Assembly (NCBI RefSeq): GCF_034424525.1
Contig: NZ_CP139979.1
Span: forward strand, 4,425,501 to 4,489,500
Length of the DNA: 64,000 nt
Direction: 5' to 3'
Origin: Sphingobium yanoikuyae
GTDB taxonomy: Bacteria; Pseudomonadota; Alphaproteobacteria; Sphingomonadales; Sphingomonadaceae
Shown: piece after piece, positions 18,049-30,603 of the stretch
Layout: each line of letters begins with the position of its first letter
Position numbering within the stretch: the stretch's first letter is position 1
The notes under the pieces: model-generated
Told to the model about the DNA's origin: nothing
The model's input: the letters and a program-made list of their open reading frames with translations, nothing else
Databases searched by the model: none
Translations under genes and position numbers: made by a program

Positions 18049-18950
18049 GCGACTTCCTCTTTTGCGGTCTCGTCTTCGGGCACGACATCGACGGCGACGC
18101 TGATGCTCTGGCCCGATCCGCCGACGAACAGCCCGTCCATCGGCGCGACATCGGCATAGTCGCGGCCCATGGCGATGAACAGATGGTCCTCGCCGGTGAT
18201 GACGCCATTGGTGGGATCGAAGCCGATCCAGCCGCGCGTCGGCCCGCACCACAGCATCACCCAGGCATGCATGGCGTCGGCGCCGACCAGCCGGGGCATG
18301 CCCGGCGGCGGATAGGTGCGGAGGTATCCGCTGACATAGGCGGCGGGCAGGCCGACGAGGCGCAGCGCCACCACCATCACATGGGCGAAATCCTGGCACA
18401 CGCCATGGCGCGCGGCAAAGGCGTCGGCTACCGGCGTCCCGGCATCGGTGGCGCTGGGATCATAGGCGAAGTCCGCCTTGATCCGCTGCGCCAGTTCCCA
18501 TGCCGCCGCGACGATCGGCCGGTCGGGCGCCAGCATGTCGCCCGCCCAGCTGCCGATCGCGTCCAGCATCGGCGCGCGGGGGGAGGCATAGAGGAATTGC
18601 GCGGGGGCAGAGGCGCTGATGTCGCGATCGGCCAGCGCCGCGCGCGCCACCATGGCGATGCTGGGATCGTCCGCCTGCGGCAGGATTGGCGCGCCGCCTG
18701 CCACCCCGGCGCGGAACCGGCTCTCGATCGTCAATTGCCGCAATGGCTGGTCTATAACCAGCCGCTCGACATGCACCGGCCAGGCGCCCGGCCGCGCCTC
18801 GATCGACAGCGGCGCGGGATCGACGCTCAAGGCATAGTCGGCGGTCCATTGCCCGGCCCAGGCCATCGGCCGCAACCGCACATTGAAGCGGGCGACCCGC
18901 ACCGGCGCGCCATAGCGCAATATGCTTCTGTGCCGGACATGGTAGATCAT
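18045..18950 (-). CDS. Transglutaminase-like cysteine protease family protein
   Basis: This 301-residue protein has the bacterial transglutaminase N-terminal beta domain (residues 1-80, starting YHVRHRSILRYGAPV) and the transglutaminase core. The catalytic triad is visible: Cys in RHGVCQDFAH near 189, His in ADAMHAWV near 233, and Asp in IGFDPTNG near 250. Such enzymes hydrolyse or transfer amide bonds. It is encoded within an operon: its ATG overlaps the stop of the ATP-grasp/alpha-E gene (18947-18950), and its stop overlaps the next gene. The ATG at 18950 is preferred over the longer frame because it starts at the domain boundary. The physiological substrate is unknown. Confidence 0.9.
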   Translation of the reverse strand: MIYHVRHRSILRYGAPVRVARFNVRLRPMAWAGQWTADYALSVDPAPLSIEARPGAWPVHVERLVIDQPLRQLTIESRFRAGVAGGAPILPQADDPSIAMVARAALADRDISASAPAQFLYASPRAPMLDAIGSWAGDMLAPDRPIVAAAWELAQRIKADFAYDPSATDAGTPVADAFAARHGVCQDFAHVMVVALRLVGLPAAYVSGYLRTYPPPGMPRLVGADAMHAWVMLWCGPTRGWIGFDPTNGVITGEDHLFIAMGRDYADVAPMDGLFVGGSGQSISVAVDVVPEDETAKEEVA

Positions 18951-21442
18951 GACAGCAGCTCTGCGCCCTCGACCTTTTCCGTCTTGCGGACCTGCAGGAA
19001 ATAGCGCTGGCCGATCGCGTCGGACAAGGCGAGCAGCCGGCTTTCGATATCGGTCAGCGCCGCCATGGTCAGCATGTCGCCGGTCAGCGGCGCCAGCGTC
19101 GCCGCCAGCGCGCCGGCCAGCCGCTGCGGTTCCTCCGGCATCCCATCGCCGCGCAGCGTCGGCAGGGCAGCGACATGCTCGGCAATGCACAGTGCCTGAT
19201 AGGCGATCGAGCGCGGATTTTGCGGCTCCAGCGCCACCAGATCGCGCACCGGCGGCAACGACGGGCCGGTCAGGTAGCGGTTGCGATAGCTGATCTGGCT
19301 GTCATGCAGGTCGAGCAGCACGGTCAGGTCGTCGGCCGTCGCCCAATCGCTGCCCAGCAGCAAGGTCAGCCGGCATCCGGTGATCGCCCGCTCGATCCGC
19401 CGCCCCATATCGTGGAAGCGCCATCCTTCGGTGCGCGCCATATTCTCCGCCGCCAGCCCCGACAGCGCCGAAATCCGCTCGATCATCCGCGACGCCGCAT
19501 CCAGCAGCGTCTCGGTCACCGCCCCGTCGAACGGGGGCAGCGGCAGGCGCACCAGCCGCCAGAAATCGGTCGCCAGCCGATCGCGCAGCCCCTCGCCGAT
19601 ATTGGCGACCACGCCCATCAGCGCGCGCACGCTGCCGGACTGGCGCGCATCGCCCAGCGCCTGCGCGCACAGCGCGCCGACCGGCTGCGCCGCGTTGCCG
19701 GTGGCGCCCCACAGCGCCAGCTGCCCCGCCAGCCGTGCCATGGTCGGCGAATCCGACGATGGCCCCATATCGACCTCGATCGATTCGCCGATCACCGCGC
19801 GGATCACCCGCAGCGTCATTTCGGTCCGCTCGATATAGCGGCCCAGCCAATAGAGATTGTCCGCCGCCTTGGTCGGCAACAGCCCGCCGATCCGCCGGAT
19901 CGCCGGCGCGCCGCCATCGCCCAGCCCAAAACCCAACAGCGTATCGGGCGGCACCGGCTGACTATCGATCACGCACATGTCGGCCGACATGTCGCCTTCG
20001 CCCATCAAGGCGGCGCGGATGTCGCCATGGGCGGCCAGCCGCGCAAAGGCGCCGGGCATGATCCGCCATTGCCCCAGTCCATCGCGCGCCACGAACACGC
20101 GCAGGGTGAAGGGCAGGGGGGTGAGGCGCCCGCCGACGATCGCCGGTGTGGTGGATAATTTCACCACTTCCTGCCCGACATAATCCATCGGCCGCCGCGC
20201 CATCGCCTCCAGCAGGGTGGCGCGCTGGTCCGCGTCCAGCGCCGATCCCTGCACCGATCGCGCCGGGCCAAGCCCCGCCGCATCCCGGTCGAACGCCGAT
20301 GCCACCAGCAATGCGTCCAGATGGCCGGTCACATGGCCGCGCTCGCGCTCCTGCCCGCACCACCAGGTGGCGATATTGGGCAGCAGCAGGTCGGTGCCCA
20401 GCAGCGCCTTGGCCAGTTGCGGCAGGAAGGCGGCAAAGGCGCGCGCCTCGATCACGCCCGCACCCGGCCAGTTGCTGACCATCAGCCCGCCGCGCGCGCA
20501 GGCATCATAAAGGTCAGGCACACCGATCCGCGATTCCCCGTCGAACGCCAGCGGGTCGAGGAAGCGGCTGTCCATCCAGCGCCACAGCCCGTCGATCCGC
20601 TTCAGCCCCTCGATCGTGCGCACGAACAGGCGCCCGTCGCTGACGATCAGGTCATCGCCCTCGACCAGCATCAGGCCCAGATAACGGGCCAGATGTGCCT
20701 GCTCGGCATAGCTCTGGTTGAACCGGCCCGGCGTCAGCAGGCCGATGCGCGGATCGGCGCGCTGGCAATCGACCGCCAGGCCCCGACGCAGGTCGGCGAA
20801 GAAGGGCGCCAGCCGCCGCGTGTTCATCGCACCCAGCAGATCGCCGGTCGCGCGCGACAGCGCCAGCCTGTTCTCCAGCGCATAGCCGACGCCCACGGGC
20901 GTACGCACCCGGTCGGCCAGCACGCGCCATTCGCCATCCGGCCCGCGGCCGACGTCCGCGGCGTAGAAATGGAGATAATGGCCGCGCGGTGGCGCCGCCC
21001 CAGTCATCACCCGCCAATAATGCGGGCTGCCGGTCACCACCGCGGCGGGCAGCTTGCCCTCGCGCACCAGGCTCTGGGTGCTGTAAATGTCGCTGATCAC
21101 CCGCTCCAGCAGCTCGGCCCGCTGCATCAGCCCCTGCTCGATCCGGGTCCATTCGCCCGCGCCGATCAGCATCGGGATCGGGCTCAGCGGCCAGGGCCGC
21201 TCCTGCTCGTCACCGGTCAGGCGGAACGCCAGGCCCAGATCCTGCGCCTGCCGCTCGACATTGCCGGCCAGCGTCGCGGGATCACCCTGTCCCTGTTCCG
21301 ACAATCGATCCAGCATCGCCCGCCAGCGTGGCGCCATTTCCGCCGGCGCCCCGGCGAACAGGTCGCCACCCGACGCGCGCGCCAGATAGTCGCCGGCCCA
21401 GCCGGACGCTTCGAGACCCGGCAGGACAGGCGAGTCGGTCAT
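18947..21442 (-). CDS. Circularly permuted ATP-grasp / alpha-E fusion protein
   Basis: The protein has 831 residues. The first roughly 480 residues correspond to the circularly permuted ATP-grasp type 2 region (DUF404/DUF407 type), a predicted ATP-dependent amide ligase. The last roughly 300, from LPTKAADNLYWLGRYIERTE near residue 524, are the all-helical alpha-E domain (DUF403 type). In many bacteria these are separate genes; here they are fused. The family is repeatedly found with transglutaminase-like genes, and it has been proposed to make and remove a peptide or amide tag. It starts three bases after the DUF2126 gene and overlaps the next gene by four bases. Confidence 0.9.
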   Translation of the reverse strand: MTDSPVLPGLEASGWAGDYLARASGGDLFAGAPAEMAPRWRAMLDRLSEQGQGDPATLAGNVERQAQDLGLAFRLTGDEQERPWPLSPIPMLIGAGEWTRIEQGLMQRAELLERVISDIYSTQSLVREGKLPAAVVTGSPHYWRVMTGAAPPRGHYLHFYAADVGRGPDGEWRVLADRVRTPVGVGYALENRLALSRATGDLLGAMNTRRLAPFFADLRRGLAVDCQRADPRIGLLTPGRFNQSYAEQAHLARYLGLMLVEGDDLIVSDGRLFVRTIEGLKRIDGLWRWMDSRFLDPLAFDGESRIGVPDLYDACARGGLMVSNWPGAGVIEARAFAAFLPQLAKALLGTDLLLPNIATWWCGQERERGHVTGHLDALLVASAFDRDAAGLGPARSVQGSALDADQRATLLEAMARRPMDYVGQEVVKLSTTPAIVGGRLTPLPFTLRVFVARDGLGQWRIMPGAFARLAAHGDIRAALMGEGDMSADMCVIDSQPVPPDTLLGFGLGDGGAPAIRRIGGLLPTKAADNLYWLGRYIERTEMTLRVIRAVIGESIEVDMGPSSDSPTMARLAGQLALWGATGNAAQPVGALCAQALGDARQSGSVRALMGVVANIGEGLRDRLATDFWRLVRLPLPPFDGAVTETLLDAASRMIERISALSGLAAENMARTEGWRFHDMGRRIERAITGCRLTLLLGSDWATADDLTVLLDLHDSQISYRNRYLTGPSLPPVRDLVALEPQNPRSIAYQALCIAEHVAALPTLRGDGMPEEPQRLAGALAATLAPLTGDMLTMAALTDIESRLLALSDAIGQRYFLQVRKTEKVEGAELLS

Positions 21443-21445
21443 CGT

Positions 21446-24400
21446 CTAATATTCGGGATGCCTGAACCGAAGGTCCAGCGTCATCGGAAATTCGCTCGGG
21501 GGTTCGGCTGGCGGCATGTCGACCGGGCCGGGCGTATGGCCATGATCCTGGAATCGCGCCTTGCGCCGCGCCTCCGCCTCATAGCTGTTGATCGGCACAT
21601 CGTCATAATTGCGCCCGCCCGGATGGGCGACATGATAGACGCAGCCGCCCAGCGACCGCCCGCTCCAGCTGTCGAAGATATCGAAGGTCAGCGGCGCATT
21701 GGCGGGCAGATTGGGGTGCAGGCAATTGGCCGGCGCCCATGCCTTGTAACGTACGCCGCCCACCGCCTCGCCCGGCACGCCGGTCGGCGTCATCGGCACT
21801 CGCCGGCCGTTGCAGCTGACGATATGGCGCCCGGCGACCAGGCCGGACACGCGCACCTGCAACCGTTCGGTCGAACTGTCGACATAGCGCACCGTGCCGC
21901 CGATCGCGCCGGTCTCGCCCAGCACGTTCCACGGCTCCAGCGCATGGCTGATCTCCAGCCCGACGCCGCCGGCCTCCACGCTGCCATGCACCGGGAAGCG
22001 GAACTGGCGCTGCGCCTCGAACCAGTTGGGATCGAAGTCGTATCCCGCCTGGCGCAGGTCGTTCAGCACCTCCAGGAAATCGGCCCAGACGAAATGGCCC
22101 AGGAAGAAACGGTCGTGCAGCGCCGTGCCCCAGCGCACCAGATTGCCCTGCTGCGGCTCGCGCCAGAACCAGGCGGTCAGCGCGCGCAGCAGCAATTGCT
22201 GGGCCAGGCTCATCTGCGGGTCTGGCGGCATCTCGAACCCGCGAAACTCGACGAGGCCCAGGCGCCCGGTCGGCCCATCGGGCGAGAACAGCTTGTCGAT
22301 GCAGATTTCGGTGCGGTGGGTGTTGCCGGTCACATCGACCAGCAGGTTGCGGAAGAGGCGATCCACCAGCCAGGGCGGCGGCAGCTTGTCCTCGCCGTCG
22401 CGCACCGGATTGGGCACCTGCGCCAGCGCGATCTCCAGCTCATAGAGGCTGTCGTGCCGCGCCTCGTCGATGCGCGGCGCCTGGCTGGTCGGGCCGATGA
22501 ACAGGCCGGAGAAGAGATAGGAGAGGGACGGGTGCCGCTGCCAGTAGAGGACGAAGCTCTTGAGCAAGTCCGGCCGGCGGATGAACGGGCTGTCGTTCAC
22601 GCTCGCTCCGCCCAGCACCAGATGATTGCCGCCGCCGGTGCCGACCGACCGGCCATCGACCATGAACTTGTCGGCGGTCATCTTCACTTCGCGGGCATCC
22701 TCATAGACGCCCTGGGTAATCGCCACCGTCTCCGCCCAGCTTGTCGCCGGCTGGATATTCACCTCGACCACGCCGGGGTCGGGCGTCACCTTGAGCACAT
22801 TGACGCGCGGGTCGGACGGCGGGGCATAGCCCTCGATCCGCACCGGGATGCGGGTCGCCTCGGCCACCTTTTCGACCTGCGCAATCAACTCCAGATAATC
22901 GTCCAGCGTCTTCACCGGCGGGATGAAGACCGACAGGAAATTGCCGCGCGGCTCGACCGTGACGGCGGTGCGCACCGCCCCTTCGATGAACACCTGTTCC
23001 TGCCGGTCCTGATGCTCGGCCTGCGCCACCTCGGACCGCTCGAACCGCTCGGCCGGCGCGCTGCTTTCCACGCCCGCTTCAGCACGATAATCTGCCAGCG
23101 GTTCGCGCGGTTCGCTCGTGTCCTGCGGGTGGATATAGGGGAAATCGGACGGCGGCACATAGGGCAGGGTGCCCAGCGGCAGGCGGTATCCCAGTGCCGA
23201 ATCCCCCGGCACCGCGAACAGCGCCTTGCGCCGCACCTTCCACACCTCGCTCTGCCAGCGCGGCGCACTCGCCTGCGTCTGCCAGCGCTGGATCGGCAGC
23301 ACATAGCCGACCGTCTTGCTAAGGCCGCCCTCGAATGCGCGCACCATCCGGCTGCGCTCCTCGGGATTGTCGAACTTGGGGTCGCCCGGCTCGGTATTGG
23401 CGGGCAGTTCCGCCTCCTTCACCGACCAGGCCAGCGCATCCTCGAACACCGGCTGGACGAAATCCGTCTCGACCCCCAGCCCGTCCGCCATGGCGGTCAG
23501 GAAGCGGCCGGCATCCTCGGCGGTAATGGTCGTATCGCCCGCCTCTGGCTCGCCCGCAATCAGCCCGGCGTCACGCCAGATCGGCACGCCGTCCGCCCGC
23601 CAGTAGATCGAATAGCCCCAGCGCGGCAGGCTTTCGCCCGGATACCATTTGCCCTGGCCATGATGCAGCAGCGCGCCCGGCGCGAACCGATCGCGCAGCC
23701 GCCGGATCAGCCGGTCGGCATAGCCCGCCTTGGTCGGCCCGACCGCATCGCCATTCCATTCGCCCGCCTGTGGATCGTCGACCGCGACGAAGGTCGGCTC
23801 GCCGCCGGTGGTCAGCCGCACGTCCTGTGCGATCAGGTCGGCGTCCACCTGCTCGCCCAGCGCCATCAGCGACGCCCAGCGTCCCTCGGTAAAGGGCTTG
23901 GTGATCCGCACCGCCTCGGCAATGCGGCTGACATTCATGGCGAAATTGAAATCGACTTCGGCCGGTTCGGCCATGCCGCTGATCGGGGCTGCGGACCGAT
24001 AATGGGGCGTGGCGCAGAGCGGGATATGCCCTTCGCCCGCAAACATGCCGCTGGTCGCATCAAGCGCGATCCAGCCGGCACCGGGCACATAGGCCTCGGC
24101 CCAGGCATGCAGGTCGACCACATCCTGGGTGACGCCCTTCGGCCCCTCGATCGGCTCGACGTCTGCGACAAGTTGAATTGAATAGCCCGACACGAAACGC
24201 GCGGCAAAGCCCAGCCGGCGCAGCAGTTGCACCAGCAGCCAGGCGGAATCGCGGCACGACCCGGTGCCGATGTCCAGCGTCTCCTCGGGCGTCTGGACCC
24301 CGGTTTCCATGCGGATGACATAGCCGATGCGCTGCTGCAGCTTGCTGTTCACATCGACCAGGAAGTCGATCGTCCGCCCCTCGAACGATGCATGCTGCGC

Positions 24401-24790
24401 GACCAGCGCCTCGAACAACGGCCCCTGCGCCTCGACGTCATAATAGGCCGCCAGATCGGTCTCCAGCTGCTCGTCATAGGTGAAGGGGTAATTTTCGGCA
24501 TAGGGTTCGACGAAGAAGTCGAACGGGTTGATGATATCCAGATCGGCCAGCAGGTCGACCTCGATACTGAAATGATCGACCGGATCGGGAAAGACGATCC
24601 GCGCCAGCCAATTGCCGTGCGGATCCTGCTGCCAGTTGAGGAAATGGTTCGCCGGCTCGATCTTCAGCGCATAATTGGGGATCTTGGTGCGACTGTGCGG
24701 CGCGGGCCGCAATCTTATCACTTGCGGACCCAGACGGATCGGGCGGCTATAGCGATAGGCGGTCAGGTGGTGCAGCGCGGCCTTGAGCAT
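21446..24790 (-). CDS. Large transglutaminase-like protein with DUF2126
   Basis: This protein of about 1114 residues has an N-terminal transglutaminase region, with Cys in [14 protein letters not shown] near 176, His in [10 protein letters not shown] near 225 and Asp in IALDATSG near 240. A very long C-terminal DUF2126 region follows, with conserved patches such as GGNHLVLGG and [13 protein letters not shown] 24790 ([18 protein letters not shown]) matches the family N-terminus; the longer frame is rejected because it runs through palindromic repeat DNA. It is the first gene of the four-gene operon. A role with the ATP-grasp protein in amide-bond chemistry is inferred from conserved neighbourhood. 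Confidence 0.9.
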   Translation of the reverse strand: MLKAALHHLTAYRYSRPIRLGPQVIRLRPAPHSRTKIPNYALKIEPANHFLNWQQDPHGNWLARIVFPDPVDHFSIEVDLLADLDIINPFDFFVEPYAENYPFTYDEQLETDLAAYYDVEAQGPLFEALVAQHASFEGRTIDFLVDVNSKLQQRIGYVIRMETGVQTPEETLDIGTGSCRDSAWLLVQLLRRLGFAARFVSGYSIQLVADVEPIEGPKGVTQDVVDLHAWAEAYVPGAGWIALDATSGMFAGEGHIPLCATPHYRSAAPISGMAEPAEVDFNFAMNVSRIAEAVRITKPFTEGRWASLMALGEQVDADLIAQDVRLTTGGEPTFVAVDDPQAGEWNGDAVGPTKAGYADRLIRRLRDRFAPGALLHHGQGKWYPGESLPRWGYSIYWRADGVPIWRDAGLIAGEPEAGDTTITAEDAGRFLTAMADGLGVETDFVQPVFEDALAWSVKEAELPANTEPGDPKFDNPEERSRMVRAFEGGLSKTVGYVLPIQRWQTQASAPRWQSEVWKVRRKALFAVPGDSALGYRLPLGTLPYVPPSDFPYIHPQDTSEPREPLADYRAEAGVESSAPAERFERSEVAQAEHQDRQEQVFIEGAVRTAVTVEPRGNFLSVFIPPVKTLDDYLELIAQVEKVAEATRIPVRIEGYAPPSDPRVNVLKVTPDPGVVEVNIQPATSWAETVAITQGVYEDAREVKMTADKFMVDGRSVGTGGGNHLVLGGASVNDSPFIRRPDLLKSFVLYWQRHPSLSYLFSGLFIGPTSQAPRIDEARHDSLYELEIALAQVPNPVRDGEDKLPPPWLVDRLFRNLLVDVTGNTHRTEICIDKLFSPDGPTGRLGLVEFRGFEMPPDPQMSLAQQLLLRALTAWFWREPQQGNLVRWGTALHDRFFLGHFVWADFLEVLNDLRQAGYDFDPNWFEAQRQFRFPVHGSVEAGGVGLEISHALEPWNVLGETGAIGGTVRYVDSSTERLQVRVSGLVAGRHIVSCNGRRVPMTPTGVPGEAVGGVRYKAWAPANCLHPNLPANAPLTFDIFDSWSGRSLGGCVYHVAHPGGRNYDDVPINSYEAEARRKARFQDHGHTPGPVDMPPAEPPSEFPMTLDLRFRHPEY

Positions 24791-24857
24791 GATGCGATCA
24801 GAAACCACGCTTTGCTGCAATGCAATGCGAAACTGTCGCCTCGCCAAAGATTCTCTT

Positions 24858-24985
24858 CCTCCCCGGTACGGGGAGGGGGACCATTTGCGAAGCAAATGGT
24901 GGAGGGGGTGTTCCTCGCGGCGCTGCGCCGCTAGGCGTCCCCCCCTCCGTCGCGCTTCGCGCGCCACCTCCCCGGCACGGGGAGG
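24858..24985. repeat. Palindromic intergenic repeat cluster
   Basis: Two near-identical palindromes, CCTCCCCGGTACGGGGAGG (24858-24876) and CCTCCCCGGCACGGGGAGG (24967-24985), enclose further hairpins. These include ACCATTTGCGAAGCAAATGGT minus its last base (24880-24899) and GCGGCGCTGCGCCGC. Composite GC-rich repeats of this kind are common between sphingomonad genes (recalled, not searched). Confidence 0.7.
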
Positions 24986-24993
24986 AATGGCCC

Positions 24994-27093
24994 CTATTTC
25001 CCCTCCAGCCTTTGGCTGAAATAGACCATCTGCATCGCCTGCAACCGCGCGCCCTGTTCGATATCGGCGTCGCCCGAATGACCGCCGGCGGTGTCCTCGT
25101 AGAAGAGATAGGGCAGGCCATAGTCCTTCAGCCGCGCGGCGAACTTGCGCGCATGCTGCGGTCCGACCCGGTCGTCCTTGGTCGTGGTCCAGATATAGGG
25201 CGTGGGATAGGCCACATCCTTGCGGATATTGGCATAGGGCGAGATTTTCTCGAGGAACGCCTTTTCCTCCGGCACCGACACGCTGCCATATTCATCGACC
25301 CAGGACGCGCCGGCCGCGATCTGTTCATAGCGGATCATGTCGAGCAGCGGCACCTGGATCACCACCCCGTTCCAGAGGTCAGGATGCTGGTTGAATTCCA
25401 CCCCCATCAGCAGCCCGCCATTGGACCCGCCATAGATGCCGAACTTCTGCGGGCTGGACAGTTTGCGCGCGAAGATATCCTGCGCCACCGCTGCGAAATC
25501 ATCATAGATGATCTGGCGCCTGGTCTTGAGGCCCGCCTCATGCCAGGCCGGGCCGAACTCGCCGCCGCCGCGGATATTGGCCAGCACGAAACTATTGCCC
25601 CGCTCCAGCCACAGCTTGCCGGTGATCGCGGCATAGCTGGGCGTCATCGGCACCTCGAAGCCGCCATAGGCGGTCATGATCGTCGGCGTGCTGCCGTCGG
25701 GCGTCATCCCCTTTTTGTGGACGATAAAATAGGGAATCTTGGTCCCGTCGGTGGACGTCGCCTCAAATTGTTCGACGACAAGACCCGCCGCATCGAAGCG
25801 CGCCGGCATCGCCTTCACCTGCACCGGTTTCGGGTCGGCCGCGTCCATCGCCCACAGCGTCGTCGGCGCCAGGAAGCCCGCGACGCTGAGATAAATATTG
25901 TCGCTCTTGTCGGACGCGGCGACCGTGCTGATCGTCGCATTGTCGGGCAGGTCGACCGGCTGCGCGCTCCAGCCCTTTGCCCCGCGCGCATAGACCCGCA
26001 CCCGCCCGCGCACATTGTCGTTGAGGCTCAGCACGACCCGATTCTGCGTCGCCACCACCCCGTCGATCGACTGGCGCGGCGTCGGCGCGAACAATATCTC
26101 GGGCGTCAGCACGCCGCCATCCTGCAACGCTTTCAGCGCCACGCTCGCCAGCGCCCCTGCCGGCACGGTGACGCCGCCGCTGGTCCATTCCTCGCTGGTC
26201 TGGATCAGCACCTGCCCGTCGACCATGCCCTGCAACTGGCTCTTGGCCGGCAGCGCCAGCCGTTTCGTCCCCCGCGCCGTCAGCAGCCAGGTCTCGTTGC
26301 TAAAGAAGGTGACGCCGCGAAACAGGAAGGCCGCCCTATTGCCCTGTCCATCGCTCAGCAGGATCGGCATCGACATCAGCTGGTCGCTCGCCGCGCCGCG
26401 AAACACTTCCTGCGCGTCGTCCAGTGTCTGCCCGCGCTTCAGTGTCTTGATGACAAAGGGATAGCCCGACTTGGTCAGGCTATCCGCCCCCCAGTCGCGC
26501 GACAGCAGCAGGCTGTCCTTGTCCAGCCACACTGCATTCTGCTTGGCATTGGGAATGTCGAACCCGCCCGGCACGAATGTGCCGTCGACCAGGTCGAACT
26601 CGCGCAGCCGCACCGCATCCTCGCCACCATCCGACAACGCCAGCAGCGCGATCCGTTCCTCGGGGTCGAGGATGGTCGCGCCCTTCCAAACCCATTTCCT
26701 GCCTTCCGCTTTGGACAAGGCATCGAGGTCCAGCACGGTCGTCCAGCTCGGCGACGCCGCCGCATAATCGGCCTCGGACGTATAACGCCACACGCCCTGC
26801 GGATGGTCGGCATCGCGCCAGAAATTATAGATGCGGCCATGGATCAGCATCGGCATCGCGACCCGGTCCTTGGCCGATGCGATCGCCAGCGCATCCTTAA
26901 AATAGCCGGCATAGCGCGGATCGCCCTGCAGCGTGGCGACGGTCGCCTTGTTCTCCGCTTCCACCCACTGCATCGCGCGCGGCCCGGTCCAGTCTTCCAG
27001 CCACACGAACGGATCGTCGGCAGGCGCGTCGGGGGCGGGCGCAGCGGCGCCGGTCAGCAGGGCAGCAGAAACCATCGTCAAAAACCTCTTCAT
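24994..27093 (-). CDS. Prolyl oligopeptidase family serine peptidase (S9A)
   Basis: This 699-residue protein has a signal-like N-terminus ([18 protein letters not shown]), so it is probably periplasmic. A beta-propeller region (about 80-420) is followed by the peptidase domain. The nucleophile is in [10 protein letters not shown] near 556, the Asp in TKDDRVGP near 643, and the His in GGHSGD near 672. Family members cut short peptides after proline. The ATG at 27093 was chosen for the signal peptide; upstream in-frame sequence belongs to the next gene region. The 3' end abuts the palindromic repeat cluster. Confidence 0.93.
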   Translation of the reverse strand: MKRFLTMVSAALLTGAAAPAPDAPADDPFVWLEDWTGPRAMQWVEAENKATVATLQGDPRYAGYFKDALAIASAKDRVAMPMLIHGRIYNFWRDADHPQGVWRYTSEADYAAASPSWTTVLDLDALSKAEGRKWVWKGATILDPEERIALLALSDGGEDAVRLREFDLVDGTFVPGGFDIPNAKQNAVWLDKDSLLLSRDWGADSLTKSGYPFVIKTLKRGQTLDDAQEVFRGAASDQLMSMPILLSDGQGNRAAFLFRGVTFFSNETWLLTARGTKRLALPAKSQLQGMVDGQVLIQTSEEWTSGGVTVPAGALASVALKALQDGGVLTPEILFAPTPRQSIDGVVATQNRVVLSLNDNVRGRVRVYARGAKGWSAQPVDLPDNATISTVAASDKSDNIYLSVAGFLAPTTLWAMDAADPKPVQVKAMPARFDAAGLVVEQFEATSTDGTKIPYFIVHKKGMTPDGSTPTIMTAYGGFEVPMTPSYAAITGKLWLERGNSFVLANIRGGGEFGPAWHEAGLKTRRQIIYDDFAAVAQDIFARKLSSPQKFGIYGGSNGGLLMGVEFNQHPDLWNGVVIQVPLLDMIRYEQIAAGASWVDEYGSVSVPEEKAFLEKISPYANIRKDVAYPTPYIWTTTKDDRVGPQHARKFAARLKDYGLPYLFYEDTAGGHSGDADIEQGARLQAMQMVYFSQRLEGK

Positions 27094-27113
27094 TGCGCCC
27101 CCCTTTGTTGTCC

Positions 27114-27440
27114 TCAATCCCGCGCGAGCTGTCCCCGCAGGTAACGCCGCCGCAGCACCGCGCCCGCCACCAGCAAGGGCAGCGACGCGGCGCAGGCGAC
27201 CAGCCCCAGCAGCATCGGCGACCAGCCCATCAGGCTGTGAACGCCAAAGGCCGACGGCAGGATCAGCAACAGCGCGCCCAGCGTCAGCAGCCACAGCCCC
27301 CAGCGCCGCGGCCGCACCGCCACCATCCGCATCTCATGCCGCAACGCCTTGCGCCGGGCCTTCTCGGAATCGGGATGGGGTGGCTGGCTGTTCCGCACGA
27401 TCGGCCTCTTGCTGGATATCCTTCCAGTTATGGTCTCCAT
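27114..27440 (-). CDS. Hypothetical small membrane protein
   Basis: A protein of about 108 residues (from ATG 27440) or 72 residues (from ATG 27332). It has a basic N-terminal half and two hydrophobic helices, GLWLLTLGALLLILPSAFGV and LGLVACAASLPLLVAGAVL, then a charged end. The frame extends further upstream through the TPP riboswitch on the other strand; those starts are rejected. It ends 20 bases before the peptidase start, so the two may be co-transcribed. No family recognised. Confidence 0.6.
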   Translation of the reverse strand: METITGRISSKRPIVRNSQPPHPDSEKARRKALRHEMRMVAVRPRRWGLWLLTLGALLLILPSAFGVHSLMGWSPMLLGLVACAASLPLLVAGAVLRRRYLRGQLARD

Positions 27441-27512
27441 CGCCCCGGCGCAAGGCGATCGGCTCGCGAAGGGCTTCCCCTGCCGCCGCGCTTGCGCTAT
27501 CCATTGCCCATA

Positions 27513-29566
<2,054 letters not shown>

Positions 29567-29574
29567 GGCTTTGG

Positions 29575-29605
29575 CACCCGGTAACTTTCTCGATTTTACC
29601 GGGTG
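29575..29605 (+). terminator. Hairpin after thiC
   Basis: CACCCGGTAA (29575-29584) pairs perfectly with TTACCGGGTG (29596-29605), starting nine bases after the thiC stop. No T-run follows, so it may be a weak terminator or a transcript-end stabiliser. Confidence 0.55.
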
Positions 29606-29660
29606 ATCCGCTCACCGCTTCATTATAGATGGTTCGGCATCCTATGGGGAACCGTGACCG

Positions 29661-29894
29661 ATGCCGACCATCTTGCGCCTCGATGGCTATCGCTTCTATT
29701 TCTACAGCCACGAACCCAATGAACCGCCCCATGTCCATGTCGACAAGGGCGGTGCTTCGATCAAGGTCTGGCTAGACCCTATATCCCTCGCAAGGAACAC
29801 CGGCTTTCGTCGCCAGGAGATAAATGGCATAATGACGATGGTGGAGGCCCATCGGGCGCGCCTGCTGGAGGCTTGGCATGAATATTTCGGCTAG
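29661..29894 (+). CDS. DUF4160 protein
   Basis: This 77-residue basic protein has the DUF4160 pattern: MPTILRLDGYRFYFYSHE at the N-terminus, then EPPHVHVDKGG and a C-terminal helix ending LLEAWHEYFG. The conserved HVHV segment near residues 24-27 suggests a metal- or acid-base-related role, but no activity is established here. It overlaps the DUF2442 gene by 17 bases, so the two are translationally linked. The pair layout (two small, overlapping, co-directional genes) resembles toxin-antitoxin modules; this is inference. Confidence 0.85.
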   Translation: MPTILRLDGYRFYFYSHEPNEPPHVHVDKGGASIKVWLDPISLARNTGFRRQEINGIMTMVEAHRARLLEAWHEYFG

Positions 29895-30144
29895 GATCAC
29901 CGACGAACGTGTTGCCGATGTTCGCTGCGATGCGGATAGCCTGATCGTCGACCTGATGGACGGTCGGACCATCTCTGTCCCCCTTGCCTGGTATCCACGC
30001 CTTGCCAGCGCGACACCCGATCAGCGTGCCGTTTGGGAAGTCGCCGGTGGTGGCTATGGCATTCATTGGCCGGATATTGACGAGGATCTCAGCACGGAAG
30101 GATTGCTCCGGGGAGCGCCTGCGCCGGTACACCATGCTCGGTAA
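29878..30144 (+). CDS. DUF2442 protein
   Basis: This 88-residue protein has the DUF2442 pattern: ISARITDERVADV, then LIVDLMDGRTISVPLAWYPRL, and near the C-terminus GYGIHWPDIDEDLS. Its ATG lies inside the DUF4160 gene. The family is acidic and small, and is recurrently paired with DUF4160 proteins (recalled from genome annotation). If the pair is a toxin-antitoxin system, this would be the likelier antitoxin on charge, but this is a guess. Confidence 0.85.
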   Translation: MNISARITDERVADVRCDADSLIVDLMDGRTISVPLAWYPRLASATPDQRAVWEVAGGGYGIHWPDIDEDLSTEGLLRGAPAPVHHAR

Positions 30145-30298
30145 GCCTTCAGACTATGCCGAGTTTGCGGCAGCAATGCTGCTGGCCGAGCGGATCATGT
30201 GTGAAGATCGCGTCATATTATGCGTGTTGGCGAACTAGCGCTTCGGTTCCGCCAATATCCCCTGTCCTACACGGCGATCCTCTGATCTACCCTGGGGA

Positions 30299-30595
30299 AT
30301 GACACAGAACCTCCCCGCTCGCCCGCCCGCGCAGCCCGCGCCGGCCATCTTCACCCCCGCCCGCTGGACCCCGGCCCGGCAGCGGACCTTCCTGACCGCC
30401 CTCTACCAGAGCGGCAGCGTGGCCCAGGCCGCGCGCATGGTCGGCATGTCGCCCTCCAGCGCGCATCGCCTGCGCCGTCGCCTCGCCGGCACCGCCTTCG
30501 ACCGGGACTGGAGCAACGCGCTGGCGCTGCATGCCCAGGCGATGGCCGACCCGATCGCCACCCAGCTTCGCCCGCAGGCCGCGACGCGGTGCTGA
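30299..30595 (+). CDS. Small helix-turn-helix protein
   Basis: This 98-residue protein has a proline-rich start and then a helix-turn-helix-like core: RWTPARQRTFLTALYQSGSV and AQAARMVGMSPSSAHRLRRR (about residues 22-61), with FDRDWSNAL after it. The pattern resembles small sphingomonad regulators often labelled LysR-like by short HTH homology, but there is no effector domain. It may bind the GGYGCAAA repeats immediately downstream (30604-30732); this is only a positional guess. Confidence 0.7.
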   Translation: MTQNLPARPPAQPAPAIFTPARWTPARQRTFLTALYQSGSVAQAARMVGMSPSSAHRLRRRLAGTAFDRDWSNALALHAQAMADPIATQLRPQAATRC

Positions 30596-30603
30596 GGCAT
30601 ATC

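Noticed and set aside
20321..24181. Very long open frame of over 1200 codons on the plus strand
   Set aside because: It is antisense to the ATP-grasp and DUF2126 genes, lacks any recognisable domain, and is rich in Arg, Gln and His as expected for a shadow frame in GC-rich DNA.
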